From Mageeibacillus sp. UBA3781 (GTDB lineage: Bacteria > Bacillota > Clostridia > Saccharofermentanales > Saccharofermentanaceae): 64,000 bases of DNA. A program made the position numbers and the translations under genes. The notes beneath the pieces were generated by a model. It searched no databases and was not told the DNA's origin. It saw only the letters and a program-made list of their open reading frames with translations. The stretch is from contig DFFH01000130.1 of the NCBI GenBank assembly GCA_002368805.1, positions 12,497 to 76,496 of the forward strand. The letters run 5' to 3'. Below are positions 33,927 through 42,350 of the stretch, piece after piece (within the stretch, counting starts at the first letter, position 1; every line of letters starts with the position of its first letter).

Positions 33927-35369
33927 TTACTCTTCAGATTCCAGCGTATATACCGAGATCGGAATATCCTCCGGACGCTGCATTACCACACGGAAGTACA
34001 CTCTCTCATCGCACTTCACATTGACCTTGAGTCGGACAGAACCGGTCGTTTCCACATTTGCCATATCCACATATGCAGACAGATCAGATGCCGTAAGGTT
34101 CTCGACAACGTTCTTACGTCCGACGATACGTACGGTGACATTCTGAATCGGATACTGTGAAGACAGATTCTTCTCTGTCATCACGTCAGAATTCTCGTAT
34201 TGAAGTTGAAGCGTAAATGTCTTCTCTGTGACCGGGTTGGTCGTAACCTGAATATACATCCACAGCATAAGCGAGAAAACAAACGAGATCAGAAGCAGAA
34301 GCGGACTTGCCGAGCGCTTTTTCTTCTTCGCCTTATTCATCTTTCTTGCAACAGACGGGACGGTCTCATCATCACGTTCATCATCCGAGGCATCTCTGGA
34401 TGATGCCGCAACAGAAAACGCAGTGACCGGTTCTGCGGCAGAAGCTGCGACAGCCACATTCTTCTTCCCGTTTTTCTTATTATGTTTCTTGCTTCTGATC
34501 GCATGCTTGTTTGTAGATACCGAAGTAATACCGAGAAGATAGAACAGATTCTTTCTGAGGTCCTGGCCGTCTTTCATCTCGTAAAGGGTCCCATCAACGG
34601 CAACAGAGATCGTTCCTCTTTCCTCCGATACAACAACTGCGATCGTATCACCGATCTCACTGGCGCCGACCGCCGCTCTGTGTCTGGTTCCGTAACGCTC
34701 GATCATATGAAGTGTCTCGGACAGCGGAACATGGCATCTTGCAGCGATGATCCTTCCGTCACGGATCAAAAGGGCACCATCATGCATCGGAGAACCTTTA
34801 TAAAATATCGACTGAAGCATCGAATTCGTAACGGAGGAATCAAGTCGTACCACATTCTCCTGCTTAAGAAGCTCAGACAGCTTTGTCGATCTTTCGAGGA
34901 GCATGATCGCTCCTGTATAGGTCTTGCTCATTTCCGTACAAGCCTTGACGATCTCATCGACCATCGTCACATATTTCAGCTGCTCATCGGAATCGTCATT
35001 CAGGATCACATTCGAAAATGACGAGAAAGATTTAAGACCTACAGTCTCCAGCGCATGACGGAGTTCCGGCTGGAAGATAACAACAAACAGGATCGCTATG
35101 ATATAAAGGAGTTTGTTAAAGATATATCCGACCATCTCCAGTCCGAGGAAGCTGCATACCAGAACAAATGCCAGTATAAGAAGTACACCTTTCAGCAGCT
35201 GCCATGCACGGGTATCACGGATAATACGGAGAATATTGTAAAGAACGAATGTGACCAGAAGAATATCGATGACGTAACGGACAAGATCCAGCGGTCCGCC
35301 AAAGAACATGTAACCGCTGTCCAGACTGGAAAAGACTTCACGGATAAAATCTGTGAAATTCTCGAACAT
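33927..35369 (-). CDS. cdaA: Diadenylate cyclase fused to a YbbR domain (CdaA-CdaR)
   Basis: A 480-residue membrane protein. Three transmembrane helices (about 25-110) precede a DAC domain with the catalytic GSPMHDGALLIRDGRI and RYGTRHRAAVGASE motifs, which makes c-di-AMP from two ATP. A basic, Ala/Asp-rich linker (about 300-365), a further transmembrane helix (LLLLISFVFSLMLWMYIQV) and one extracytoplasmic YbbR repeat follow. In most Firmicutes CdaA and its regulator CdaR (three or four YbbR repeats) are separate adjacent genes; here they form one chain with a single YbbR repeat. The ATG at 35369 has AGGAGGGG 9 nt upstream. No glmM follows. It has its own promoter. Confidence 0.92.
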   Translation of the reverse strand: MFENFTDFIREVFSSLDSGYMFFGGPLDLVRYVIDILLVTFVLYNILRIIRDTRAWQLLKGVLLILAFVLVCSFLGLEMVGYIFNKLLYIIAILFVVIFQPELRHALETVGLKSFSSFSNVILNDDSDEQLKYVTMVDEIVKACTEMSKTYTGAIMLLERSTKLSELLKQENVVRLDSSVTNSMLQSIFYKGSPMHDGALLIRDGRIIAARCHVPLSETLHMIERYGTRHRAAVGASEIGDTIAVVVSEERGTISVAVDGTLYEMKDGQDLRKNLFYLLGITSVSTNKHAIRSKKHNKKNGKKNVAVAASAAEPVTAFSVAASSRDASDDERDDETVPSVARKMNKAKKKKRSASPLLLLISFVFSLMLWMYIQVTTNPVTEKTFTLQLQYENSDVMTEKNLSSQYPIQNVTVRIVGRKNVVENLTASDLSAYVDMANVETTGSVRLKVNVKCDERVYFRVVMQRPEDIPISVYTLESEE

Positions 35370-35398
35370 GACGCATCCCCTCCTGATCAATTCTATTT

Positions 35399-35428
35399 AT
35401 TATAGCACATTCATCTCAGATATGGCGA
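35399..35428 (-). promoter_or_regulatory. Promoter of the CdaA-CdaR gene
   Basis: TCGCCA (35428-35423) and TATAAT (35404-35399) are 18 nt apart, 30 nt before the start codon. The -35 match is modest. Confidence 0.5.
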
Positions 35429-35458
35429 GACACATAAGAAACAGAAAATCAGGGAGTA

Positions 35459-36130
35459 TCACACTTCTCCGATATCTTTTTTCAGGGACGGCATATCGGC
35501 GATACCGATCGTTCTTGCTGATATAGAGATCCTTCCCTCCGCTTCCATCAGCGAAAGTTCTCTGGAGAAACTCGGTCTCGGGATCGCCAGAAGCTTGGAT
35601 ATCACTTCTTTTGACACAGGAAGGACAACACGATCTCCTCCCTGTTCTTCCGCCAGCGTCAGCAAATAGTATGCGATCTTCTGACGTACGGTCTTCTGCG
35701 AAAGGATCGTGATCATCTGCTTAAGCGAACGGAATCTTTTCGCGATGACCTGATGGAAATTTTCTCTTATTTCAGGGAAAGACTCCATAAGACAAAAGAG
35801 CTGTTCTGTCGGGACACAGAAGATCTCCACTTCTGAAACGGCTTCCAGCGCAGATGCATACTTATTTTCTTCGGAGTACAGAAGTTCCTCTCCGAAGCAA
35901 TCCCCGGGATGCAAAAGACAGATAGTAGAGTAATCTCCTGCCGGAGTATATTTCTGTTCCGCAGCAGATCCGGCCATCAGGAGAAAAAGTCCCTTGCACT
36001 CATCTCCTTCCGAAACGATAAGATCACCACGGTGCCACTTACGGAGCCGGCCGGCTGATTTCAGTGCATTTTCCGCTTCTTCACCGAGACCGGAAAACAG
36101 AAGAGGTATCATACTATCTTCATTTTTCAT
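35459..36130 (-). CDS. Crp/Fnr-family transcriptional regulator
   Basis: A 223-residue regulator. The N-terminal cyclic-nucleotide-binding-like beta roll (RKWHRGDLIVSEGDECKGLF, LHPGDCFGEELL) leads through a long dimer helix to a winged helix-turn-helix (VSKEVISKLLAIPRPSFSRE, then GRISISARTIGI). The residues that bind cAMP in Crp are not obvious, and there is no Fnr-type cysteine cluster. It overlaps the end of nagA by 11 nt, so it is cotranscribed with it. I chose the ATG at 36130; a TTG two codons earlier has a better-placed AAGGG site. A role in amino-sugar or redox control is possible. Confidence 0.87.
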   Translation of the reverse strand: MKNEDSMIPLLFSGLGEEAENALKSAGRLRKWHRGDLIVSEGDECKGLFLLMAGSAAEQKYTPAGDYSTICLLHPGDCFGEELLYSEENKYASALEAVSEVEIFCVPTEQLFCLMESFPEIRENFHQVIAKRFRSLKQMITILSQKTVRQKIAYYLLTLAEEQGGDRVVLPVSKEVISKLLAIPRPSFSRELSLMEAEGRISISARTIGIADMPSLKKDIGEV

Positions 36131-37271
36131 ATACAAGATTTCCCTTCACAAAGACTTTTTGCACATTGTATTCATTATCGAGCGCAACCAGATCCGCGTA
36201 TTTTCCAATCTCGATCGAACCAGTCTCATGATCGATATTAAGCACTCTCGCCGGATTCAGAGTACATGCTCGAAGTGCAGTTCCAAACGGGATCTTAAGA
36301 TCCAGGAGATTTCTGAACTCCGCATAAATGTCGGTGGTGGATCCGGCAAGTCTCCCGCCTCCGAAGTCCGTCCTGCCATTTTTCACACGGACCATCGTAC
36401 CGCCCAGATCATACTCTCCGTCAGGCATCCCGGCGGCACGCATCGCATCCGACACAACGACCGCTCTTTTGTCCCCCAGGACAGCAAAAGCGATCTTCAG
36501 AACCGCCGGATGGACATGAAGTCCATCACATATCAGTTCACAGGTCACAGAAGGATCTTCAAGAAGGGCGCCTACACAGCCCGGCGCGTGATGGGACAGC
36601 GGCTCCATCGCATTAAAAAGATGCGTCCCGTGCGAAAGTCCGAGATCGATCGCCTGTCTGCAAACGTCATAAGATGCAGCAGTATGTGCCGCCGATAAGA
36701 CGTATTTTTCTTTCATTTCCGATATAAAAGCACTTGCACCTTCAAGTTCCGGTGCTATATCGATGATCGAGATAAGATCTTCAGGAAGATCTTTAAGGAT
36801 CTCTTTTATAAACTCGCAAGAAGGATCCTGCGCAAACTCCGTATTCTGTACTCCGCATTTCTGTTTGGATAAAAACGGTCCCTCGAGACGAACACCCAGC
36901 ATCCTTGCGCCCGGAGGCGCTTCTTTTCGGAAAGCATCGGCAGCATGAAGCGCACCGGTCAGTTTTTCCTTCGGGATCATCATAGTCGTCGGGCAAAAAG
37001 ATGTCACACCTTTTTCTGCCAGATATAAGGAGATCTTTTTAAGGCCTTCCACCTCGCCATCAGAGGTATCCGCTCCGAGCGCACCATGGATATGCAGGTC
37101 GATAAAACCGGGGATCAGTATCATCCCCGAAAGGTCAAGATCCTCATCTGAGGAAGATTCGGAAACACTACTCTCATGGACAGATACTATCCTGCCTTCT
37201 TCTATGATCAACGTCCTGTTCTTCTGAAGTGAAAAGGATGGATCCACAATATCCGCATGAGTCAGCCGCAT
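36120..37271 (-). CDS. nagA: N-acetylglucosamine-6-phosphate deacetylase
   Basis: A 383-residue amidohydrolase of amino-sugar catabolism, converting GlcNAc-6-P to glucosamine-6-P and acetate. Metal and substrate motifs are GFIDLHIHGALGADTSD, RLEGPFLSKQKCG (the Glu ligand), LSAAHTAAS, GLSHGTHLFNAMEPLSHH, DGLHVHPAVLK and the catalytic Asp in VVVSDAMRAAG. The last conserved block is NPARVLNIDHETGSIEIGKYADLVAL. GGGAGG lies 12 nt before the ATG, a rather long spacing. No nagB is in the window. The downstream Crp-type gene overlaps it. Confidence 0.95.
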   Translation of the reverse strand: MRLTHADIVDPSFSLQKNRTLIIEEGRIVSVHESSVSESSSDEDLDLSGMILIPGFIDLHIHGALGADTSDGEVEGLKKISLYLAEKGVTSFCPTTMMIPKEKLTGALHAADAFRKEAPPGARMLGVRLEGPFLSKQKCGVQNTEFAQDPSCEFIKEILKDLPEDLISIIDIAPELEGASAFISEMKEKYVLSAAHTAASYDVCRQAIDLGLSHGTHLFNAMEPLSHHAPGCVGALLEDPSVTCELICDGLHVHPAVLKIAFAVLGDKRAVVVSDAMRAAGMPDGEYDLGGTMVRVKNGRTDFGGGRLAGSTTDIYAEFRNLLDLKIPFGTALRACTLNPARVLNIDHETGSIEIGKYADLVALDNEYNVQKVFVKGNLVYEK

Positions 37272-37317
37272 ATGTATGTTTTTCCTCCCGATTGAGCCCT
37301 TTTTCCATCTGTTTTTC

Positions 37318-37347
37318 ATTTTACATCGAAAATATCTTTTACATCAA
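37318..37347 (-). promoter_or_regulatory. nagA promoter
   Basis: TTGATG (37347-37342) and TAAAAT (37323-37318) are separated by 18 nt on the minus strand, 46 nt before the start codon. Confidence 0.55.
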
Positions 37348-37429
37348 CTGATCAAAAAGTGCCTTGCGCATCGCAAACATGGCATATTTCTTTACGAAAA
37401 GGGACATTTTTGGCTTTTTCGGAAAATCC

Positions 37430-37460
37430 TTGCCCCACAAAGAAAAAAAGGGACTATAAT
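37430..37460 (+). promoter_or_regulatory. ilvE promoter
   Basis: A consensus TATAAT (37455-37460) lies 40 nt before the ilvE start. The best -35, TTGCCC (37430-37435), is 19 nt away, longer than ideal. Confidence 0.5.
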
Positions 37461-37499
37461 CAGAGTCAGAAAATTATATGTTGATATAGGAGGATAATT

Positions 37500-38576
37500 A
37501 TGTTCCCAGAAATTTCGGTTACTAAGACAACCTCACCAAGACAGAAACCGCAGGCGGGTCAGCCGCTGCCTTTCGGACACATCTTCTCCGACCACATGTT
37601 CGTCATGGACTATGTTGAAGGTCAGGGATGGATCAATCCGAGGATCGTTCCGTATGGTCCTTTTGAGATCGAGCCTTCTGCTATGGTATTCCACTATGGT
37701 CAGGCAGTATTTGAAGGTCTTAAAGCTTATAAGTGCGAAGATGGTTCCATCAACCTGTTCCGTCCGGCTTGCAACTTCGAGCGTATGAATAACAGTAACG
37801 ACCGTCTCGTTATCCCGAAGGTCGATGTTGACTTCTGCGTACATGCTACAAAGAAGCTCGTCGAGCTCGACAAAGACTGGATCCCTTCCGGTAAGGGCGA
37901 GTCCATGTACATCCGTCCGTTCGTTATCGCTACTGACCCGTACCTCGGTGTACGTGCTTCCAACACATATAAGTTCTTCATCCTGCTCTCACCTTCCGGT
38001 GCTTACTATGCACATGGCATCAAGCCGGTAAAGATCTATGTTGAAGATAAGTACGTTCGTGCTGTACGTGGCGGTACAGGCTTTACAAAGTGCGCCGGTA
38101 ACTACGGCTGCTCCCTGATCGCTCAGACCATCGCTCATGACTCCGGTTACGAGCAGGTACTCTGGCTAGACGGTGTTGAGCAGAAGTACATCGAGGAAGT
38201 CGGCGCTATGAACATCATGTTCATCATCGACAACAAGCTGGTTACTCCTTCTCTGGCAGCCGGTTCCATCCTGCCGGGTATCACAAGAAGATCCTGCATC
38301 GAGATCGCAAAGGATATGGGTCTTGAGGTCGAGGAGAGAAAGATCTCTATCGACGAAGTCATCGAGGCTGGTAAGTCCGGCCGCATGCAGGAGTGCTTCG
38401 GCTGTGGTACAGCTGCTGTTGTTTCTCCTGTCGGCGAGCTCAAGTATGAGGATACCGTCATCAACATCAACAATGGCGAGATCGGTCCGATCACACAGAA
38501 GTTCTACGATACCATCACAGGTATCCAGAGCGGAAAAGTGGAAGACAAGTTCGGCTGGATCACTAAGGTCGACTAA
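37500..38576 (+). CDS. ilvE: Branched-chain amino acid aminotransferase
   Basis: A 358-residue fold-type IV PLP aminotransferase of the long (class II) BCAT group. It transfers the amino group between glutamate and the keto acids of Leu, Ile and Val. Motifs: [30 protein letters not shown], and the PLP Lys in [12 protein letters not shown], followed by EQVLWLDG and [10 protein letters not shown]. The AGGAGG before the ATG is strong, and the gene has frequently used codons (GTT, GGT, CGT), suggesting high expression. Single gene with its own promoter and terminator. Confidence 0.96.
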   Translation: MFPEISVTKTTSPRQKPQAGQPLPFGHIFSDHMFVMDYVEGQGWINPRIVPYGPFEIEPSAMVFHYGQAVFEGLKAYKCEDGSINLFRPACNFERMNNSNDRLVIPKVDVDFCVHATKKLVELDKDWIPSGKGESMYIRPFVIATDPYLGVRASNTYKFFILLSPSGAYYAHGIKPVKIYVEDKYVRAVRGGTGFTKCAGNYGCSLIAQTIAHDSGYEQVLWLDGVEQKYIEEVGAMNIMFIIDNKLVTPSLAAGSILPGITRRSCIEIAKDMGLEVEERKISIDEVIEAGKSGRMQECFGCGTAAVVSPVGELKYEDTVININNGEIGPITQKFYDTITGIQSGKVEDKFGWITKVD

Positions 38577-38611
38577 GGCTTCTCCTCTTCCGGAAAAGAA
38601 TATAAAAACAC

Positions 38612-38655
38612 AAAACCTGCTAACAAAAATCAATAGTTTGTTGGCAGGTTTTTTA
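38612..38655 (+). terminator. ilvE terminator
   Basis: AACCTGCTAACAAA pairs with TTTGTTGGCAGGTT and is followed by TTTTAT, 35 nt after the ilvE stop. Confidence 0.88.
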
Positions 38656-38692
38656 TGCGGAATATCGGCATTTCAGTTATATACAAAAATAA

Positions 38693-38713
38693 CCATCTGA
38701 TCAAATCAGATGG
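38693..38713 (-). terminator. Hairpin terminator for the RDD gene
   Basis: CCATCTGAT and ATCAGATGG form a perfect 9-bp stem with a 3-nt loop. On the minus strand it is followed by TTATTTTTG, about 130 nt after the RDD stop. The remaining gap to the gene holds nothing else I recognise. Confidence 0.6.
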
Positions 38714-38841
38714 CCATTCTTGTAGTTACAAAATCCGGATAATCTTTCCGTCTTTCTGTGAAGATAATACCATGTATTTGACAAAATAACAAGTGCAAAA
38801 AACCACTTCACAGAATTGTAAAATAGATTCAATATTCCTGA

Positions 38842-39411
38842 TCAGAACTTGAAGATTTTAAAATCGGAAAGACCGAGTTTGATGTTCAATCCAAGCACGT
38901 CGTGATGGTTAACAATAAAGAACACCAGAAGCGCAATTGAAACAAGAACTATAAGCACACCGACAAAGCGCGGCATTCTTGTCGTATTAGTAACATTCGT
39001 TTTTGCGATACGATCGTGATAGGTCTGTGAATCGATATTAGAAGAGCCGGAGAGATAGGAAAAAATAGCCGGAACAACTGTAAACAGGCAGATCACTTTA
39101 AAGAAACTGCGCAGGATGCAGTAGATCATCGAGTTTCCTCTATGGAAGTCAACATCACAGTTCATTGCGAGTTTGCCGGGTGTCGTCGCAAAGATCCTTA
39201 CAAGAAGCACATCCAGTACAAAGTATGTAATGACCATAATAATAAGAAGTTTTACAAGCTGATCTCTTGAAAGCACTGCTTCCTCAACTTCACTATCGAT
39301 TTCCGAGAAAGAAAATGTCAGCATCGCGATTCCGCTGGCAAGGCCTAAAAAAGTTAAAAGATCCAAAATTACCGCAAAGAAACGGTCTATCATTGAAGCA
39401 TTGGTATTCAT
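38842..39411 (-). CDS. RDD-family membrane protein
   Basis: A 189-residue protein with four predicted transmembrane helices. The RDD residues are visible: Arg and Asp in MIDRFFAVILDLLTFLG, then ATTPGKLAMNC and the second Asp in TYHDRIAKT. The family is small and of uncertain function; some members affect sodium or osmotic tolerance. A GGGGGG run 6 nt before the ATG acts as the ribosome site. It is transcribed from its own promoter, which lies inside the end of the upstream gene. A role in transport is inference. Confidence 0.75.
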   Translation of the reverse strand: MNTNASMIDRFFAVILDLLTFLGLASGIAMLTFSFSEIDSEVEEAVLSRDQLVKLLIIMVITYFVLDVLLVRIFATTPGKLAMNCDVDFHRGNSMIYCILRSFFKVICLFTVVPAIFSYLSGSSNIDSQTYHDRIAKTNVTNTTRMPRFVGVLIVLVSIALLVFFIVNHHDVLGLNIKLGLSDFKIFKF

Positions 39412-39438
39412 AATCTACCCCCCCTTGTTTCTTAACTC

Positions 39439-39467
39439 AATATAGCACTCCCCCAAAAACGCGTCAA
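39439..39467 (-). promoter_or_regulatory. Promoter of the RDD gene
   Basis: TTGACG (39467-39462) and TATATT (39444-39439) are 17 nt apart on the minus strand. The -35 box overlaps the last codons of the preceding gene. Confidence 0.7.
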
Positions 39468-39916
39468 TTCGACGAGGTGCCGTAATAGAAAAAACACTTT
39501 AGAATATCACCGGACTCCCAGCGGAAATTGATGGACTGGAACTGTCCGGGACGAAGCGGAGTATATTTCTGTTCATCATTACAATGTGTCACGGAAACAA
39601 ACTCCGGATCCTCAGGAATATTCTCTTTTGAGAAGAATCCGAGAAGTTCTTTATCATTTAAGGAAAACTGGGCATTCGTGCAGTTCTCGGGTACGAGTAT
39701 GTCCATACGGAAACGCGCCGGCTTATCCATAAGAAACAGAAATCCCAGTACCGCTCTGTCTTCTTTCGGATAGCTCACCCGCTGGCTGACGGTGATCTCA
39801 CTTCCATCGAGGGTAAAGTGATACTCCTTATCTTCCAGTTCACTGACGGCGATCCCCGTAAAAAGATCGCCTTTTATCACCTGTTCATTTTCTCCGCTAT
39901 TCATACTTATGCTCAC
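39464..39916 (-). CDS. Small uncharacterised beta-sandwich protein
   Basis: A 150-residue soluble protein without signal peptide. I do not recognise it with confidence. The pattern FRMDILVPENCTNAQFSLND, then PLRPGQFQSINFRWESGDIL, resembles the C-terminal beta-sandwich that follows the barrel in GH127/DUF1680 arabinofuranosidases (a hydrophobic strand, an asparagine turn, then a G-x-F/Y-x-x-I-x-R-x-W-x-x-G-D strand). No catalytic domain is attached. The start is a GTG at 39916 overlapping the M28-like stop; an ATG at 39904 is an alternative without a well-placed ribosome site. Cotranscribed with the M28-like lipoprotein. Confidence 0.55.
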   Translation of the reverse strand: MSISMNSGENEQVIKGDLFTGIAVSELEDKEYHFTLDGSEITVSQRVSYPKEDRAVLGFLFLMDKPARFRMDILVPENCTNAQFSLNDKELLGFFSKENIPEDPEFVSVTHCNDEQKYTPLRPGQFQSINFRWESGDILKCFFYYGTSSN

Positions 39917-41154
39917 TGATCCTTTCCCGATTTTTCACTGGTATCGGAAGATTCATTCTTATCATCTTTCTTCTTCGGGACGACGGTCGGTTCCAGCCGT
40001 TCTCCGGCCTTGTAACGGGAGATCGGAACACAGTCCTTCGAGCCTTTCTCGACCGCTTTCACGATGATAAATGCTACGACATTGATCCTTGTCTGGAGTC
40101 TGTCTTCCTCGATCGCTTCTTTCAGAAGTTCGGAAGAATCCAGCGGCGTATCCCTGACTGCTCCGTTATATTCCTGAAGCGAGAGGTTTTTCGTCTCTTT
40201 CATATCGGAAAGCTTCGTAAAGTTATAGTCAGAGGATTCGAAGAAAACGACCGGTATAGACTGGCTGTCAAAAATGGAATAATCCGATCTTACTCTGGTA
40301 ACTTCACGGTACTCGTCATTAATGAGATCTCCGTTCACATCAAAGTTCAGAAGGGACATGTTGTAATACAGATCCGTGCCTGTCTGAGAGTACAGACTGT
40401 TTTCATATGCCACATCATATGCTTCGTAGAGTTTTCTTCGGAACGAGTATTTATTTCCCTCCACCAGTGAAGAATGACCGGCATGCGCATAGAGCTTGTC
40501 TCCCGCATAGATACTCTCTATGCAGTACATACACTCGATGCTCTTCTTCTCGTCTTCCGATAAGGAACTCAAGAATACACTTGCGCCGCGGTAATTAGAT
40601 GATGACGCGCCAAAAGCAACAATAATGACGTCATAGGCATACTTGTGGCCAAACATCTGCTTGGCGGCTGTGATCAGGGCTCCGACTCCGCATGCGTTGT
40701 TCTGTATTCCATCATAATTCGGATAAGATTCTCTCTGTTCATAGGAAATCGGAGCATCATAATGTGCCCCGATCACGACGGTCTTATGCACCTCATCATA
40801 CTCGCCGAAGGAGTCACGCTGCATAAAGCCTTCTCCGGGGATCCGCACAATATAATTACAGGAGACCTGCTGCTTTTCTCCGCCCTGGACCACCTGACTT
40901 TCGACCTCATAGCCGATATCTTCAAGTTCTTTTTTGATCATCAAACCGGCGCCCTGCTCTCCCGCGGAAAAAGCACTTCTATAAGGAAATGTCTTCGCAA
41001 GTTTCAAAGCAAAATCCGCGCCGTAAGGACCAAACGCGGCCGGCTTGACCTTTTCTTTCTTCTTGCCGCAGGAACTAAGGGATACCATCATCGTGACGCA
41101 CAAAAGTGCGGAAATGATCCTCTGTCCGGCTTTATGTGTTCTTTTTTCTTTCAT
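39913..41154 (-). CDS. M28 peptidase-like lipoprotein lacking metal ligands
   Basis: A 413-residue lipoprotein (lipobox LSSC after a hydrophobic signal) with an M28 aminopeptidase fold. The first zinc motif GAHYDAP is intact. The bridging-Asp motif (GINDDGSG in Streptomyces aminopeptidase) is GIQNNACG, the Glu-Glu motif (FGAEE) is FGASS, and the last His motif (SDHxxF) is SDYSIF. Three of the four metal/catalytic motifs are thus altered, so peptidase activity is unlikely. The C-terminus is a charged Lys/Asp tail. AGGAG lies 6 nt before the ATG; the gene follows an AroB-like gene by 15 nt. It may bind a peptide or murein ligand at the cell surface (inference). Confidence 0.8.
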   Translation of the reverse strand: MKEKRTHKAGQRIISALLCVTMMVSLSSCGKKKEKVKPAAFGPYGADFALKLAKTFPYRSAFSAGEQGAGLMIKKELEDIGYEVESQVVQGGEKQQVSCNYIVRIPGEGFMQRDSFGEYDEVHKTVVIGAHYDAPISYEQRESYPNYDGIQNNACGVGALITAAKQMFGHKYAYDVIIVAFGASSSNYRGASVFLSSLSEDEKKSIECMYCIESIYAGDKLYAHAGHSSLVEGNKYSFRRKLYEAYDVAYENSLYSQTGTDLYYNMSLLNFDVNGDLINDEYREVTRVRSDYSIFDSQSIPVVFFESSDYNFTKLSDMKETKNLSLQEYNGAVRDTPLDSSELLKEAIEEDRLQTRINVVAFIIVKAVEKGSKDCVPISRYKAGERLEPTVVPKKKDDKNESSDTSEKSGKDQ

Positions 41155-41169
41155 CTGTACTCCTGTTAT

Positions 41170-42204
41170 TTACCTTCCGCCATCATCGCATATCACATCG
41201 AGTTTTTCCGAGAAAAACAGCAGCGCTTCGGCCTGAGTCATTATCGTCTTATGTATGGTTCCGTTTCCGGAAGCACGGATCACAGGGATCTCATCCTTAT
41301 AGGAAGCAAGTTCTTTCATGATCCGCCGCAGTAACGAATCCTTGGACACGCCTTCCAGTTTTCTCGGAAAACCCAACATATCATAGAGCCGGAAAAGCGG
41401 CTCGGAAGGATTCATGGAAGCAACGGCGAAAGCCAGCGCCTCTCCCTCCGAATAACGGAGAAAACGGAAATGCTGAAGGATCGCTTCTTTTATCTCTTTT
41501 CCAAATTCAAAAGCCATCGGCTCTATCTCGCGTATCCTGGCCTTGGCCAGATAGCATTCATCGATCGTGATGAACATATCCGACTTATTTACCAGCCTGT
41601 TCAGAAGCGTGATCTGATCAAGCATCGCATAACGGATGATCTGAGCATATCCGTTCTTCATGAAAGATTCCGGCACCGTCGAAAGGAAATCGACATCCAT
41701 AATAACAGCGACCGGCTGGCACTTGACGCTGACACAGTCTTTATGGCTCATATAATTGAGATACGTCGTATCCGCTTCGGCAGATTCCAGCATGCCCATC
41801 AGTGTCGTCGGAACAAGGCAGTATGTCAGGCCTCCGAGAAATGTCGAAGCTACAAATGCCGTAACATCCAGGATAGAGCCGCCGCCCCAGCCCACGAGAA
41901 GATCATCTCCGGAAAAGGAGATATCCATCAGACGCTCAAATACCTGCATCACAACATCGAAATTCTTGGAAGACTGTCTTCCATCGATGACGATCACCGT
42001 CGGCTTGATGCCGCGGCTCTCCAGCTCGGAGATAAAAGTCGTGTGGTGAAGCCCGTTCACTTCTTTATCTGTTACGATCGCTACCTGAGGCGTCTTCTCG
42101 GAAGACATTTTACGCACCAGATCGATCAGGCAGGAATATGCCATATCCCGACCGCACTCGATCGGATATGTACACCGGCTCTCAACACGCTTTACCGTTG
42201 CCAT
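41170..42204 (-). CDS. 3-dehydroquinate synthase-like protein lacking zinc ligands
   Basis: A 344-residue protein with the AroB fold: NAD-binding VGWGGGSILDVTAFVASTFL, then YCLVPTTLMGMLESAEAD and AVIMDVDFLSTVPESFM. Residues needed for catalysis by AroB are absent. The DHQS block SSVGGKT is ESAEADT; GLAEVIKY, whose Glu binds zinc, is GYAQIIRY; and the HTFGHAIE and LHGEAVA histidines are missing (RYSEGEALAF here). It is either a non-enzymatic paralogue or has a new activity. I saw no shikimate genes nearby. It starts the operon with the M28-like lipoprotein and the small beta-sandwich gene. Confidence 0.75.
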   Translation of the reverse strand: MATVKRVESRCTYPIECGRDMAYSCLIDLVRKMSSEKTPQVAIVTDKEVNGLHHTTFISELESRGIKPTVIVIDGRQSSKNFDVVMQVFERLMDISFSGDDLLVGWGGGSILDVTAFVASTFLGGLTYCLVPTTLMGMLESAEADTTYLNYMSHKDCVSVKCQPVAVIMDVDFLSTVPESFMKNGYAQIIRYAMLDQITLLNRLVNKSDMFITIDECYLAKARIREIEPMAFEFGKEIKEAILQHFRFLRYSEGEALAFAVASMNPSEPLFRLYDMLGFPRKLEGVSKDSLLRRIMKELASYKDEIPVIRASGNGTIHKTIMTQAEALLFFSEKLDVICDDGGR

Positions 42205-42350
42205 GGCTATTCCTCCCTTTTGTTTTCCGTATTTATCCTAGATATGATAACACTTTTACGGATAACTTTGTATAAAAAAGTATAAGACAGGTGCTTTTGC
42301 CGAAGTATTATGTGATAAAATAGGTTGTTAATAATATCAGGAAGAGGTTA

